Assembly: GCA_021794575.1 (NCBI GenBank)
Contig: JAJYQO010000025.1
Span: 1 to 64,000, forward strand
Direction: 5' to 3'
DNA from: Pseudomonadota bacterium
Lineage (GTDB): Bacteria; Pseudomonadota; Gammaproteobacteria; Xanthomonadales; Rhodanobacteraceae
Length of the DNA stretch: 64,000 nucleotides
Of this stretch, positions 1 to 9,894 are shown piece after piece (position 1 is the first letter of the stretch; the number at the start of each line of letters is the position of its first letter). Below the pieces are notes generated by a model. The model made no database searches. It saw only the letters and a program-made list of their open reading frames with translations, and was not told where the DNA came from. The translations under genes were made by a program, and so were the position numbers.

Positions 1-118
1 CGCCGGACGCAGCGCGCTGCACATCGCGCTGACGCCCTGGGCGCAGACACTGGAAGTCCTGCCGCAAGCCCGCGGTCTGCGCTGGTCGTTGGATGTCGAT
101 CCGCTGGAGATGGGCTGA
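1..118 (+). CDS. C-terminal fragment of a CDS truncated by the window edge (unknown product; sugar-hydrolase-like ending possible)
   Basis: Open frame ...TPWAQTLEVLPQARGLRWSLDVDPLEMG* ending with TGA at 116-118; too short for a family call. Confidence 0.4.
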   Translation, partial: AGRSALHIALTPWAQTLEVLPQARGLRWSLDVDPLEMG

Positions 119-133
119 GCCGCGTGGTGCGGT

Positions 134-678
134 TTAATCGGCCACGCGCACAGACCCGCGGCGCAGCCGCCGCGCCGCGATCCAAGCACCCAGCAGCAAG
201 GCCAGGCCGACGACCAGCCTGCTACCAGCACTCACTGCAGCCGCATCGAGCTGCATCAGGCGGACTTCGCGCACACCATGCATCCATGCCTGCACCGGCG
301 GGAGCGAAATGATCAAGACCATGTTCATCGCGCCGATCAAGGCCGAGCTGCAGAAATACAGACCCAGCAGACCCACCAGCAACGCCTGCCAGCGCCGCAG
401 ATCCGCCACTGCTGGCGGCGCACTCGTCACCAGCGAATCCAGCGCCGCGGCATTGCGCAAGGCGCCGTCACCCAGTCGCCACAGCAGCGCGAACAAGCCC
501 AACGTGAGCACGACGACCGCCGCCGGCGGTCCCACCATCACCAGCCATGCGGCGCCGTGATCCACGCGCGGCGCAATCAGTCTCAAAATCAGCACGGGAT
601 TTCGAGCACGCCCAGCGCCAGCAGATACATCGCGAACAGCCGCAGCGCCAGCGCCGTGATGATGCGGATCATCGGCAT
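134..678 (-). pseudogene. Small membrane protein with apparent -1 frameshift near 595-605 (or sequence error)
   Basis: N-terminal frame MPMIRIITALALRLFAMYLLALGVLEIP (start 678) continues in another frame as VLILRLIAPRVDHGAAWLVMVGPPAAVV...RGSVRVAD; several hydrophobic helices; start lies just downstream of the GT2 gene. Confidence 0.45.
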
Positions 679-704
679 TCCCCCCGGATTGGCCCGCCGT
701 GATG

Positions 705-1601
705 CTAGCGCGGCCGCATGGCACGCGCGCGCGCATCGCGCCAGGCTAGGCGCGGCCACTGCAGCGCGAAATGCAGCCATACCAGCGCCGGCAGCAGCGC
801 GCGCCACGGCCAGCGCCGCGCGGCGGCATCATGGTGCGCGAGATAGCGCAGCAGGCCGCGATGCTTGTGCCGCGCCACGAACAGCGCACGGCCGCCGGAG
901 GAGCCGCCCTTGGCGTGCAGCACGCGCACGCCGCCGGCCAGCTGCAGCGGTACGCCGACGCGGTGCAGGCGCGTGCATAGATCGAGATCCTCGAAGTGCA
1001 GGAAATAGCCTTCGTCGAAACCGTCCACGCGCGCGAACAGCGCGCGCGGCAGCAGCAGCAACGCGCCGGACAGCGCCTCGACCGATACCGTTGAATCCGG
1101 CAGCGCATCGCGGCGATTGACCCCGGCCAGCGCCGGCCAGCGCCGCTCGAAACGCGCCAAGCCGCTCATCATGCACAGCACGCGGCGCAGCGTCGGCGCG
1201 CGCCGCCACGACGCGGGATCGGGCCGGCCCCGCGCATCGCAGACGACGGCGCCGACCAGCGCACCGCCCTGCGCGGCGGCCAGCAGGCGTGACACGCTGT
1301 CGGCTTCGAGCAGGCAGTCGGGATTGAGCAGCAGCAGCCAGTCGCCCTGCGCCGCCGCCGCGCCGCGATTCATGGCCGCGCCGAAACCGAGATTGGCGCC
1401 CGAGTGCAGCACGCGCACGCGCGCATCATCCGTGTGTGCGTGCGCCAGCCGCTGCGGGATGCCATCCGTGCTGGCGTTGTCCAGCACGATGAGTTCGACG
1501 CACTCGGGCGCGGCCAGCGCGCGGCGCGCGGCATCCAGCGCGCCGTCGCCGCTGTCGGCCAGCACCAGCAGCACGCTGACACGCGGAAACTCGATGGCCA
1601 T
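705..1601 (-). CDS. Glycosyltransferase family 2 protein (rhamnosyltransferase-like)
   Basis: VSVLLVLADSGDGALDAARRAL...LIVLDNASTDG, NLGFGAAMNRG, LLLNPDC, FLHFEDLDLCTRL motifs. Confidence 0.85.
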   Translation of the reverse strand: MAIEFPRVSVLLVLADSGDGALDAARRALAAPECVELIVLDNASTDGIPQRLAHAHTDDARVRVLHSGANLGFGAAMNRGAAAAQGDWLLLLNPDCLLEADSVSRLLAAAQGGALVGAVVCDARGRPDPASWRRAPTLRRVLCMMSGLARFERRWPALAGVNRRDALPDSTVSVEALSGALLLLPRALFARVDGFDEGYFLHFEDLDLCTRLHRVGVPLQLAGGVRVLHAKGGSSGGRALFVARHKHRGLLRYLAHHDAAARRWPWRALLPALVWLHFALQWPRLAWRDARARAMRPR

Positions 1602-1678
1602 ATCACGCCGCAGGTGGAGGGGCTCCTAGCCTGCGACATGCGCGGCGTACGCCGCAATCCCGCGTGCGCCGCGCCGGC

Positions 1679-4540
1679 TCAGCCGCCCGCAGGCGCGGGT
1701 GTGAAACGGTAGCCGTAGTCCGCGGCCACGCGCAGCACCGCGGCGGCGTGCGCCGACAGCACCGCATCACGCGGCGCGACGCGCGGCCGCTCGTCCAGCG
1801 TGCAGGCCAATCCGCGCGCGGCCAGCGCATGGTGCGCGGCACGCAGCGTCGCGGCAGCCGCGGCATCCAGCACGCGCACGTTTTCCAGCGCACCGATCAG
1901 ACCGGCGGTCGCACTGCTCTCGGTCAGCAGCGGCAGCCGCGACGCGTGCGTGAGCACCAGACCCTGCAGCAGGAACTCGATGTCGAGCAGGCCTCCCGCG
2001 CCCTGTTTGAGATCGAACTGCGCTGCGCTGGAGCGATCGCGCTCGGCGCGCCAGCGTGCGCGCATCGTCACCACCTCGGTCGCCACTCGTGCGGGCTCGC
2101 GCGGCTGCACCAGGACGCGCTGACGCAACTGGCCGAACGCGGCGGCCAGCGCGGCGTCGCCGGCCACCACGCGCGCGCGTACCAGCGCCTGGTGTTCCCA
2201 GGTCCAGGCGCGCTGCTGCTGGTAATCGGCGTAAGCGTCGAGGCTTTGCACCAGCAGGCCCTTGCTGCCATCCGGGCGCAGGCGCGTGTCCACCGCGTAC
2301 AACTGGCCGGCGCGTGTCATCGCGCCCAGCCAATGCACCACGCGCTGGGCCAGGCGCTGATACCACTGCGTGCCTTCCAGCGGACGTGCGCCATCGCTGG
2401 TCTGCGCCGCGCGCGCGGCGTCGTAGACGAACGCCAGGTCCAGATCGCTGGCGAAGCCCAGCTCGTGACCGCCCAGACTGCCGTAGCCGATCACGCAGAA
2501 GCCCAGTCCCGGGCCTGGCGGACGGCCGTGACGCGCCACCAGTTCGCGCTCGGCCAGCCGCAGCAGCGCGTCCAGCACCGCCTCGGCCAGCGCGGCCAGC
2601 CGGCGCGCCGTGGCCAGCGCGTCGGCGCGGCCGTCGGCAAAGGCCAGGCCGAGGCGGAACGCCAGGCTGGCGCGCGTCTCGTTGATATGCTCCAACTCCT
2701 GTTCGGCATCGCGTGCCTCCAGCGCCTCGACACGGCGCGCGATTTCGGCGGCGATCTCGGCCGCTTTCAGTGGCAATTGCTCGATGCGCGGATCGAGAAC
2801 GTCGTCCAGCAGCAGCGGCTGCGCCAGCACGCGCTCGGCCAGGAACGCACGCTCGGCGCACAGCGCAGCCACGCGCTGCAGAGCGGCCGGGGATTCCTGC
2901 AGCAGTGCCAAGTACGCCGGGCGCCGCGCACTGTTGTGGAGCAAGCGCAGCAGGCGCGGCAGCGCGCGCGACGGCGCGGCGCTGGCCTGCGCGGCGGCGA
3001 GCGCCTGCGGCAGCAGGCGCTCCAGTCCGGCGCGCGCGGCCTCGCTCATGCCACGCACGGAGGCGCTGGAGGCCAGCGCGTGCAGCGCCGCGCCGGCCTC
3101 GGCATCCAGACCACAGACGGCAAGCTGCGCGGCCGTGGGTGGCGCCGTTTCGATGGCGTGCCACAGCGCGCGCAGGGCGGCATCGGCGGGCGTGGTCACG
3201 ACGCCGGTGGCGCCCGCCAGGATCGGCGCGAACGCCGCGGCGACTTCGGCGCGCGCGGCGGCCACCGCCGCGTCGAGCGCCGCGCTGTCGGCGTGGCCCA
3301 GCGCCAGGGCGATGCGCAAGCGTGCCAGCGCATCGTCGGGCAGCGCGTGCGCCTGCGCGTCGGCGTACATCTGCACGCGGTTCTCGACGTGGCGCAGCAG
3401 CAGATACGCCGCGCGCAGGCTGCGCGCGCGCGGCGCCTGGATGAAACCGCGCCGCTCGGCGACGGCCAGCGCCGGCAGCAGTCCCGGCTGGCGCAGGCTG
3501 GGTTCGCGGCCACCACGGATCAGTTGCTCGAGTTGCACGCTGAACTCGATCTCGCGGATGCCGCCCGGCCCCAGCTTGAGGTCGTCGGCACGGTCGCTGC
3601 GCGCCACCTCGGCGTCGATCAGCACCTTCATTTCGCGCAGGCCGGCGAACGCGGTGTAGTCGAGATAGCGCCGGTAAACGAACGGCCGCAACAGCGCCAG
3701 CAGACGCTGGCCGGCGGCCAGATCGCCGGCCACCGGCCGCGCCTTGATCCAGGCGTAACGCTCCCAGTCGCGGCCCTCGCGCTGGTAGTAGGCCTCCATG
3801 GCGGCGAACGACCACGCCGGCCGGCCGGCGCTGCCGTAGGGACGCAAGCGCAGATCGACGCGCGCGGCCTGACCTTCGGCGGTCACCTCGGCCAGCAGAC
3901 CGACGAAGGCCTGGCCCAGCCGCGCGTAGTACTCGCTGGCATCCAGCGCGCGCGCGCCGTCGCTGCGGCCTTCCTCCGGATAAGCCAGGATCAGGTCCAC
4001 GTCCGAGGAAAAGTTCAGCTCGCCCCCGCCTAGCTTGCCCAGCGCCATCACTACCAGCCGCTGCGGCCGACCCTGCGCATCGCGCAGCACGCCGTGGCGC
4101 GCCGCCAGCGTGCGCTCGGCGTGGCGCAACGCCAGTTCCAGCAGCGCCTCGTACAGACGGCTGGTGGCAGCCAGCGTCTCCGCCACCCCGTCCAGCGCGT
4201 TGACATCGCGGAACACCAGCCGCAGCGACTCGCGCGCGCGCAAGCGGCGCAGTTGCGCCAGCGCCGCATCGCGCGCCGGCGGCAGGCCCGGACCGGCCAA
4301 CAGTCGCGCGCCGGGATCGCCACTGGCCACCAGCCACTGCAGTCCGGTGGGGGACAGCAGGCCAGGCTGCGCACGCAGCACGGTCCAGGCGAAATCACTG
4401 GCCAGCAGCAGGCGCTGCACGCGTTCGGCCACGCCGGCATCGTCGTAGTAGGGGACGCCGTGCGCGCGCAGCAGCGCCAGCAACTCGGCGTAGCGTCGCG
4501 CCAGCGGCGCGCGCAGTGGCGCCGGCAATGCGGAATTCAT
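1679..4540 (-). CDS. glnE: Bifunctional [glutamate-ammonia ligase] adenylyltransferase/deadenylase
   Basis: Two nucleotidyltransferase repeats (ALGKLGGGELNFSSDVDLILAYPEEG; GYGSLGGHELGFASDLDLAFVYD) plus GGIREIEFSVQ/GGLLDIEFLLQ; start MNSALPAPLR at 4540 overlapping the gpx stop (ATGA). Confidence 0.95.
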   Translation of the reverse strand: MNSALPAPLRAPLARRYAELLALLRAHGVPYYDDAGVAERVQRLLLASDFAWTVLRAQPGLLSPTGLQWLVASGDPGARLLAGPGLPPARDAALAQLRRLRARESLRLVFRDVNALDGVAETLAATSRLYEALLELALRHAERTLAARHGVLRDAQGRPQRLVVMALGKLGGGELNFSSDVDLILAYPEEGRSDGARALDASEYYARLGQAFVGLLAEVTAEGQAARVDLRLRPYGSAGRPAWSFAAMEAYYQREGRDWERYAWIKARPVAGDLAAGQRLLALLRPFVYRRYLDYTAFAGLREMKVLIDAEVARSDRADDLKLGPGGIREIEFSVQLEQLIRGGREPSLRQPGLLPALAVAERRGFIQAPRARSLRAAYLLLRHVENRVQMYADAQAHALPDDALARLRIALALGHADSAALDAAVAAARAEVAAAFAPILAGATGVVTTPADAALRALWHAIETAPPTAAQLAVCGLDAEAGAALHALASSASVRGMSEAARAGLERLLPQALAAAQASAAPSRALPRLLRLLHNSARRPAYLALLQESPAALQRVAALCAERAFLAERVLAQPLLLDDVLDPRIEQLPLKAAEIAAEIARRVEALEARDAEQELEHINETRASLAFRLGLAFADGRADALATARRLAALAEAVLDALLRLAERELVARHGRPPGPGLGFCVIGYGSLGGHELGFASDLDLAFVYDAARAAQTSDGARPLEGTQWYQRLAQRVVHWLGAMTRAGQLYAVDTRLRPDGSKGLLVQSLDAYADYQQQRAWTWEHQALVRARVVAGDAALAAAFGQLRQRVLVQPREPARVATEVVTMRARWRAERDRSSAAQFDLKQGAGGLLDIEFLLQGLVLTHASRLPLLTESSATAGLIGALENVRVLDAAAAATLRAAHHALAARGLACTLDERPRVAPRDAVLSAHAAAVLRVAADYGYRFTPAPAGG

Positions 4541-5028
4541 GCGGTCGCAGGCAGCCGTGATGCCAGCGCACGGCCGATGGCCGCCGGCGTGTCGGTGGGG
4601 GCGTAGCGCTTCATCACGCGGCCGCCGGCATCGACCAGGAACTTGGTGAAGTTCCACTTGATCGCCTGCGAGCCCAGCAGGCCCGGCGCCTCGCGCTTCA
4701 GCCACTGGTACAGCGGGTGCGCGCCGGCGCCGTTGACCTCGATCTTGGCGAACAGCGGAAAGCTGACTTCGTAGTTGAGCGTGCAGAACCGGCGGATCTC
4801 CGCGGCATCGCCGGGCTCCTGGTGGCCGAACTGGTCGCAGGGAAAGCCCAGGATCTCCAGACCGCGCGCGCGATACTCGCGGTACAGCGCCTCCAGCCCC
4901 TGGTATTGCGGGGTGAAACCGCATTTCGAAGCCACGTTGACGATCAGCAGGGTCTTGCCGAGGTAGCGCGAGAGCGGAACGTCCTCGCCCTCCAGGCTGA
5001 TGGCGCGCAGACTTGCGAGTGCGCTCAT
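4537..5028 (-). CDS. Glutathione peroxidase
   Basis: LLIVNVASKCGFTPQYQGLEALY, LGFPCDQFGHQEPG, WNFTKFLVD; start MSALASLRA at 5028. Confidence 0.93.
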   Translation of the reverse strand: MSALASLRAISLEGEDVPLSRYLGKTLLIVNVASKCGFTPQYQGLEALYREYRARGLEILGFPCDQFGHQEPGDAAEIRRFCTLNYEVSFPLFAKIEVNGAGAHPLYQWLKREAPGLLGSQAIKWNFTKFLVDAGGRVMKRYAPTDTPAAIGRALASRLPATA

Positions 5029-5116
5029 GCACGAGCTCCGTGAATGGGGCCTGCGGTATAGCACTTGCGCCGGCGCGCCGCAGTGAGCGCGGCGTGCGCG
5101 CGGGCTAGAATGCGGC

Positions 5117-5710
5117 ATGCGTCGTCTGCTGCTGCTTGTCGCGGCCGGCATCCTGCTCGGCCTTGCCGCGTGTTCGCGCGCGCCCTCACCCTGGGCGCTG
5201 ACCGACGTGCGCGGCCATCTGCCCGACCTGCGCTTCCACCTGATCGACGACCGCGGCCAGCCGGTCAGCGGCGCCCGTTACCGCGGCCAGGTCGCCGTGC
5301 TGTATTTCGGATATACGCACTGCCCGGACGTGTGTCCGACCACGCTGGCGCACCTGACCGTGGTGCTGCAGAACCTGGGGCCGCTGGCGGACCGGGTGCG
5401 CGTGCTGTTCGTCAGCGTCGATCCCCGACGCGACACGCCGGCCGTGCTGCGCGAATACGTGCATGCCTTCGGCCCGCACATCGTCGGGCTGACCGGCACG
5501 CCCGATGAAATCGCACGAGTGGCCAAGCGCTATCGCGTCGCCTACAGCTACGGCCGGCCGGATGCGCAGGGCAACTACACGGTCAATCACAGCGCAGCGT
5601 TGTTCGTCTTCGACGCGCAGGGTCGCGCGCGCCTGCTGGGCACCCAGCAAAGCACAGTCCAGCAACTGACCCACGACCTGCGCCTGCTGCTGACGGAGGA
5701 ACACGCTTGA
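5117..5710 (+). CDS. SCO1/SenC family copper chaperone
   Basis: VLYFGYTHCPDVCPTTLAHL, FVSVDPRRDTP, VNHSAALFVFD. Confidence 0.93.
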   Translation: MRRLLLLVAAGILLGLAACSRAPSPWALTDVRGHLPDLRFHLIDDRGQPVSGARYRGQVAVLYFGYTHCPDVCPTTLAHLTVVLQNLGPLADRVRVLFVSVDPRRDTPAVLREYVHAFGPHIVGLTGTPDEIARVAKRYRVAYSYGRPDAQGNYTVNHSAALFVFDAQGRARLLGTQQSTVQQLTHDLRLLLTEEHA

Positions 5711-6222
5711 ACAACACCACCCTCGCCACCGTACTGGGCCTGGCCATCGCCATCGGTGCCGGGTGGGCGCGAGCGCCCGCCGCATCGGCGCCGCAACCCA
5801 CGCGCGTGCCGCCTCCCGCGGCCGCCGCCCGGCCCGCCGCCGTATTGCCGGCGGCCACTGTCGCCGTCAGCGACGCCTGGGTGCGCTGGCTGCCGGCGGG
5901 GCTGCCGATGGGCGGCTACATGAGCCTGCGCAACACCGGCACGCGGCCGCTGCGCCTGACCGGCGCGCGCAGTGCCAGCTTCGGCAGCGTGATGCTGCAC
6001 CGATCCGAAATCATCGGCGGCATGGCGCGCATGGTGCACGTGGGAAGCGTCACCGTACCCCCCGGCGGCAGCGTGCGTTTCGCACCGGGCGGTTACCACC
6101 TGATGCTGATGCAAGGCCGCGCCGTGAAGCCGGGCGACTCCGTGGACATCGATCTGCAGTTCGCGGGACACGCGCCGCTGTCGGTGTCGTTCCAGGTGCG
6201 CGGCGCCAGCGGTCGCCCCTGA
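5707..6222 (+). CDS. Copper chaperone PCu(A)C
   Basis: GGYMSLRNTGTRPLRL...MLHRSEIIGGMARM...GGYHLMLM: H/M copper-site motif of the PCu(A)C family; start overlaps the sco stop. Confidence 0.9.
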   Translation: MNNTTLATVLGLAIAIGAGWARAPAASAPQPTRVPPPAAAARPAAVLPAATVAVSDAWVRWLPAGLPMGGYMSLRNTGTRPLRLTGARSASFGSVMLHRSEIIGGMARMVHVGSVTVPPGGSVRFAPGGYHLMLMQGRAVKPGDSVDIDLQFAGHAPLSVSFQVRGASGRP

Positions 6223-6234
6223 GCCGCGGACGCC

Positions 6235-7134
6235 TCAGCGCGCGATGAAGGCGTAGGCCGGCGCGGCGAAACGCGGCAGCAGCCAGTGGTCGGCCAGTAG
6301 AAAGCCGAACAGCGCGGCCAGGTAGATGATCGAGTAATTGAAGGTGCGCATCGCGAAATACTCGTCCGGCGGCCGCAGCATGCGCACGGCGTAGTACAGA
6401 AAGCCGGCATCGAGCACCAGCGCTCCGCCCAGATAGAACAGCCCGCTCATACCGGTCAGGTACGGCAACAGCGTGGCCAGCGACAGCAGCACCGTATACG
6501 CCAGCAGGTGCCAGCGGGTCACGGTGACGCCATGCGTGACCGGCAACATCGGAACGCCGGCGCGCGCGTAATCGTTGCGGCGGAAGATGGCCAGCGACCA
6601 GAAATGCGGCGGCGTCCACAGGAACACGATCAGGCACAGCAGCAGCGCATAGGCGTGCAGAGCGCCGGTCAGCGCCGTCCAGCCCAGCACCGGCGGCGCG
6701 GCGCCGGCGATGCCGCCGATGACGATGTTCTGCGGCGTGGCGCGCTTGAGAAACGCCGTGTAGACCACGGCGTAGCCGATCAGCGAGGCGAAGGTCAGCC
6801 ACGCGGTCAGCGCGTTGACCCCAAGCCCCAGCACCAGCATCGACAGCACGCCCAGCAGCAGTGCGAATGTCAGCACCTGCGTCGGACGCAGCGCGCCGGT
6901 AGCCAGCGGTCGATGCGCGGTACGCGCCATCAGGCGATCGATGCGCTGGTCGACCAGATGATTGAGCGCCGCCGCCGAGGCCGCCGCCAGCCAAATGCCG
7001 GCGAGCCCCAGCAGCAGCGGCCGCCACGGCGGCACGCCGGGCACCGCCAGCAACCCGCCGATCAGCGCCGTGAACACCAGCAGCGCCACCACGCGCGGCT
7101 TGGTCAGCTCCAGATACGCGCGCCAGTGCCGCAC
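6235..7134 (-). CDS. ctaB: Heme O synthase (protoheme IX farnesyltransferase)
   Basis: UbiA-type prenyltransferase: [78 protein letters not shown]. Confidence 0.95.
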   Translation of the reverse strand: MRHWRAYLELTKPRVVALLVFTALIGGLLAVPGVPPWRPLLLGLAGIWLAAASAAALNHLVDQRIDRLMARTAHRPLATGALRPTQVLTFALLLGVLSMLVLGLGVNALTAWLTFASLIGYAVVYTAFLKRATPQNIVIGGIAGAAPPVLGWTALTGALHAYALLLCLIVFLWTPPHFWSLAIFRRNDYARAGVPMLPVTHGVTVTRWHLLAYTVLLSLATLLPYLTGMSGLFYLGGALVLDAGFLYYAVRMLRPPDEYFAMRTFNYSIIYLAALFGFLLADHWLLPRFAAPAYAFIAR

Positions 7135-8280
7135 TCAGTACTCCCGCTGCGCGGGCGGGCGCTGCGTGCAGGCCAGCAACCAGACCATGGTGAACAGCAG
7201 CAGCGCGGCGCCGGCGTTGTGCGCGGTGGCCACCGCCAGCGGCAGGCCCAGCACCACGTTGCCGATACCCAGCAGCACCTGCGCGCACAGCAGCACCGCC
7301 AGCATGGTGCCTTGCTTCTTCAATCCCGCACGCGCCGCGCGCCAGGCCAGCCACAGCCCGTAGGTGAACACCACCAGCGCGCCGATGCGATGGGTCATCT
7401 GGATGGCCGCGCGCGCGGCCTCGTCGAGGATGCCGCCCTCGTAGTTGACGCCGACATCACGCCACAGGATGAAACCCTGGTGGAAGTTCATTGCCGGCCA
7501 CCAGTTGCCCGCACAGCGCGGAAAATCGGTGCCGCAGGCCAGTGCCGCGTAATTGGTGCTGGTCCAGCCGCCCAGGAAGATCTGTCCGGTCAGCAACAGC
7601 AGGCCCAGCACCACCCAGGGCAGCAGCCTGCGCACGCGCGCCTCGCGCGTGCCGGCGCCACTCAGCCGCAGCGCGGCGTAGGCCAGCAGCGCGAACGTGC
7701 ACATGCCGCCCAGCAGATGACTGGTGACGATGGCCGGCTTCAGCAGTAGCGTCACCGTCCACATGCCCAGCATGGCCTGGAAGATGATCAGCCCCAGCGC
7801 CACGCTGAGCACCTTCCACGGCGCCGCGCGGCGCAGCCGCCACGCGGCCAGCACGGGCAGCGCGATGGCGATCGCGGCCAGCGCGCTCGAGTACACGCGC
7901 TCGCCGCCCATGTACAGCCAGATACCGCCCGCCGCGGCCAGTGCCGCCGCGATCACCGTCCAGCGCGGTCCGCGCTGGCGCCAGGTCGCGCCCAGCGCCA
8001 GCAGCAGCACCAGCACGCCCAGTGTGCCGGCGATGAAGCGATGCACCTGCTCGCGCCAGGCCAGATGCACAGCCACCGGCCGCTGCGGAAACGCCGCGTC
8101 GGCGGCGGCGATGGCGGCGTGGTGCGTGGGCCAGGTGACCTGGCCGTAGCAGGTGGGCCAGTCCGGGCAGGACAACCCGGCGTTGGACAGGCGCACGAAG
8201 GCGCCGAACACGATCACGCCCAACGCGAACGCCGTAGCCAGCCAGGCCAGCGGCCGCACCCATGCCGGTTTGATGCTCAC
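7135..8280 (-). CDS. ctaA: Heme A synthase COX15/CtaA family
   Basis: RLSNAGLSCPDWPTCYGQVTWP, HRFIAGTLGVLVLLL, GGWTSTNYAALACGTDFPRC, MTHRIGALVVF; GTG start at 8280 overlapping upstream stop. Confidence 0.93.
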   Translation of the reverse strand: MSIKPAWVRPLAWLATAFALGVIVFGAFVRLSNAGLSCPDWPTCYGQVTWPTHHAAIAAADAAFPQRPVAVHLAWREQVHRFIAGTLGVLVLLLALGATWRQRGPRWTVIAAALAAAGGIWLYMGGERVYSSALAAIAIALPVLAAWRLRRAAPWKVLSVALGLIIFQAMLGMWTVTLLLKPAIVTSHLLGGMCTFALLAYAALRLSGAGTREARVRRLLPWVVLGLLLLTGQIFLGGWTSTNYAALACGTDFPRCAGNWWPAMNFHQGFILWRDVGVNYEGGILDEAARAAIQMTHRIGALVVFTYGLWLAWRAARAGLKKQGTMLAVLLCAQVLLGIGNVVLGLPLAVATAHNAGAALLLFTMVWLLACTQRPPAQREY

Positions 8281-8837
8281 TTGAACAGCCTCCGCAAATC
8301 CTTGTTGATATCGGCGGCGGAAACCGTCGGCGGATAGTGCACGATGGCGGTGCCATCGGCGGCGACCAGGATCGCCGCCACGCTGTCGGGCTGCGTGGGG
8401 ACGAAGCGCAGCAACTGCGGCGCCCGCGTGGTGCCCACGGCCCAGGCCTGCATCACCGGCGTGGCATGCGCCAGCGTCGGCGGCGCGCCCAGATACAGCA
8501 AGCGCAGCTTGTCGCTGCCGTTGGTCAGGCCGACCTGCGCGCGGTGCAGCAGATCGAGCTTGCCGACACAGGCGGCACCGCAGCCCGGTCCCGCCAGTGC
8601 CAGCAAGGTGTATTGCGGCGTGGCCGCCCGCCACGGCCAGTCCTTGCCGTCGGCCAGGCGCACCGGCAACGCCGCGAAGCTCTCCTGCGGCACGATGGGC
8701 TCGCCATGGCTGCGCGCCGCGGGCACCCAGCCGGACAGCGCCAGCGCCGCGGCCAGCGCGATCGGGAGAAAGAAAACCAGGGCAATCAGCAGCAGCTGGC
8801 GGCGGCCGCGGCGTGGATCGGGAGCGCTGTCGGTCAT
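8277..8837 (-). CDS. Hypothetical membrane-anchored protein of cytochrome oxidase cluster
   Basis: N-terminal TM segment then thioredoxin-like-length domain (LLALAGPGCGAACVGKLDLLHRAQ...); collinear with the SURF1 and ctaA genes. Confidence 0.75.
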   Translation of the reverse strand: MTDSAPDPRRGRRQLLLIALVFFLPIALAAALALSGWVPAARSHGEPIVPQESFAALPVRLADGKDWPWRAATPQYTLLALAGPGCGAACVGKLDLLHRAQVGLTNGSDKLRLLYLGAPPTLAHATPVMQAWAVGTTRAPQLLRFVPTQPDSVAAILVAADGTAIVHYPPTVSAADINKDLRRLFK

Positions 8838-9589
8838 GGTGTCGGAGGCGTGTCGGGCGGACGATTGGCGGGCGGCGCCTTGCGCCGGTGCAGCACGATG
8901 AAGATCACCAGCGCGGCCGCGGCAAATGAAAACCACTGGAAAGCATAGGCTTGATGGCGTGCCGGCGGCATGAAGGTGGGCGTCCACTCGCGCTGGTAGG
9001 GCGAACGCGGATCCGGGTCCAGCAACAGCACGCCCGGCTGCAGCGGCCGTCGCAGATCACGGCTGATCTGGCCGAGATCGAGGTAGGTCGCGAGCTTGGG
9101 ATAATGCGCTTGCCGCGCGATCTGGTCGCCGCCGAGCTTCAGTCCGGGCGGCGGCATCGGCGCATACAGCCCGTGCAGAGTCACCGTGCCGGCCGGCAGC
9201 GGCGGCATGCGCGGCACGTTGCGTGCGGCGCCGCTGTGCGGCAGAAAGCCAAGGTTCACCAGCAGCAGGCGCGTATGGCCCGGCACCGCGAACGGCACGT
9301 ACACGTCCACGCCGACCTGCTCGCCGATGGTCTGGTCGTCCCACATGTAGGCACGGCCGGCCAGAAAGCGCCCGCGGACCACCACGTGCGTGTAGCGGTA
9401 ACGCGGCGCACTGCCGCTGACCGCGGCGAAAGGCGTCAGCGGCGCGGCGTTGGCGTGCGCGAAGCGCGCCAGCAGGTGCTGCTTGTAGGCGGCGCGGTCC
9501 AGCTGCCAGATGCCCAGGGCCACGAACGCGGCCACGCCAGCCAGTGTCAGCAGCACCGCGAACCAGGACGGGCGACGCAGGCCTAGCAT
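8834..9589 (-). CDS. SURF1 family cytochrome oxidase biogenesis protein
   Basis: ALGIWQLDRAAYKQ, VVVRGRFL, LLVNLGFLP, YAFQWFSFAAAALVIFIVLHRR; start MLGLRRPSWF at 9589. Confidence 0.93.
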   Translation of the reverse strand: MLGLRRPSWFAVLLTLAGVAAFVALGIWQLDRAAYKQHLLARFAHANAAPLTPFAAVSGSAPRYRYTHVVVRGRFLAGRAYMWDDQTIGEQVGVDVYVPFAVPGHTRLLLVNLGFLPHSGAARNVPRMPPLPAGTVTLHGLYAPMPPPGLKLGGDQIARQAHYPKLATYLDLGQISRDLRRPLQPGVLLLDPDPRSPYQREWTPTFMPPARHQAYAFQWFSFAAAALVIFIVLHRRKAPPANRPPDTPPTP

Positions 9590-9649
9590 CGACAATCGCT
9601 CGACGCGACGCGATCTATACTCGTCCGGCACTGTTGAGGACACACGCTG

Positions 9650-9871
9650 ATGCACACCCTCTTCAAGATCCTGCTCATCGCCATGCTGCTGGCGGCGATC
9701 TTCAGCCTGGGCCAGGCGCTGTTCTTCATGATGACCGAACGCAAGGACTCCAACCCCAAGCGCATGGCCTGGGCGCTGACGCGGCGCATCGGCTTCTCGC
9801 TGGGGGTGTTCGTGCTGGTGGTCATCGGCATCCTCACCGGCTTGATCCACCCGCACGGCCTGGGCGGCTGA
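9650..9871 (+). CDS. Twin transmembrane protein (DUF2909-like)
   Basis: 73 aa, two TM helices: MHTLFKILLIAMLLAAIFSLGQALFFMMTERKDSNPKRMAWALTRRIGFSLGVFVLVVIGIL. Confidence 0.8.
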   Translation: MHTLFKILLIAMLLAAIFSLGQALFFMMTERKDSNPKRMAWALTRRIGFSLGVFVLVVIGILTGLIHPHGLGG

Positions 9872-9894
9872 AACCCGCGTGGCCGCCGCCCCGG

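Noticed and set aside
595-605. Programmed -1 frameshift in the first membrane gene
   Set aside because: No canonical X_XXY_YYZ heptamer in phase and no downstream stimulatory structure recognised.
1664-4033. 789-aa plus-strand ORF opposite glnE
   Set aside because: Arg/Gln/Ala/His-rich shadow translation in high-GC DNA; the minus strand encodes clear GlnE.
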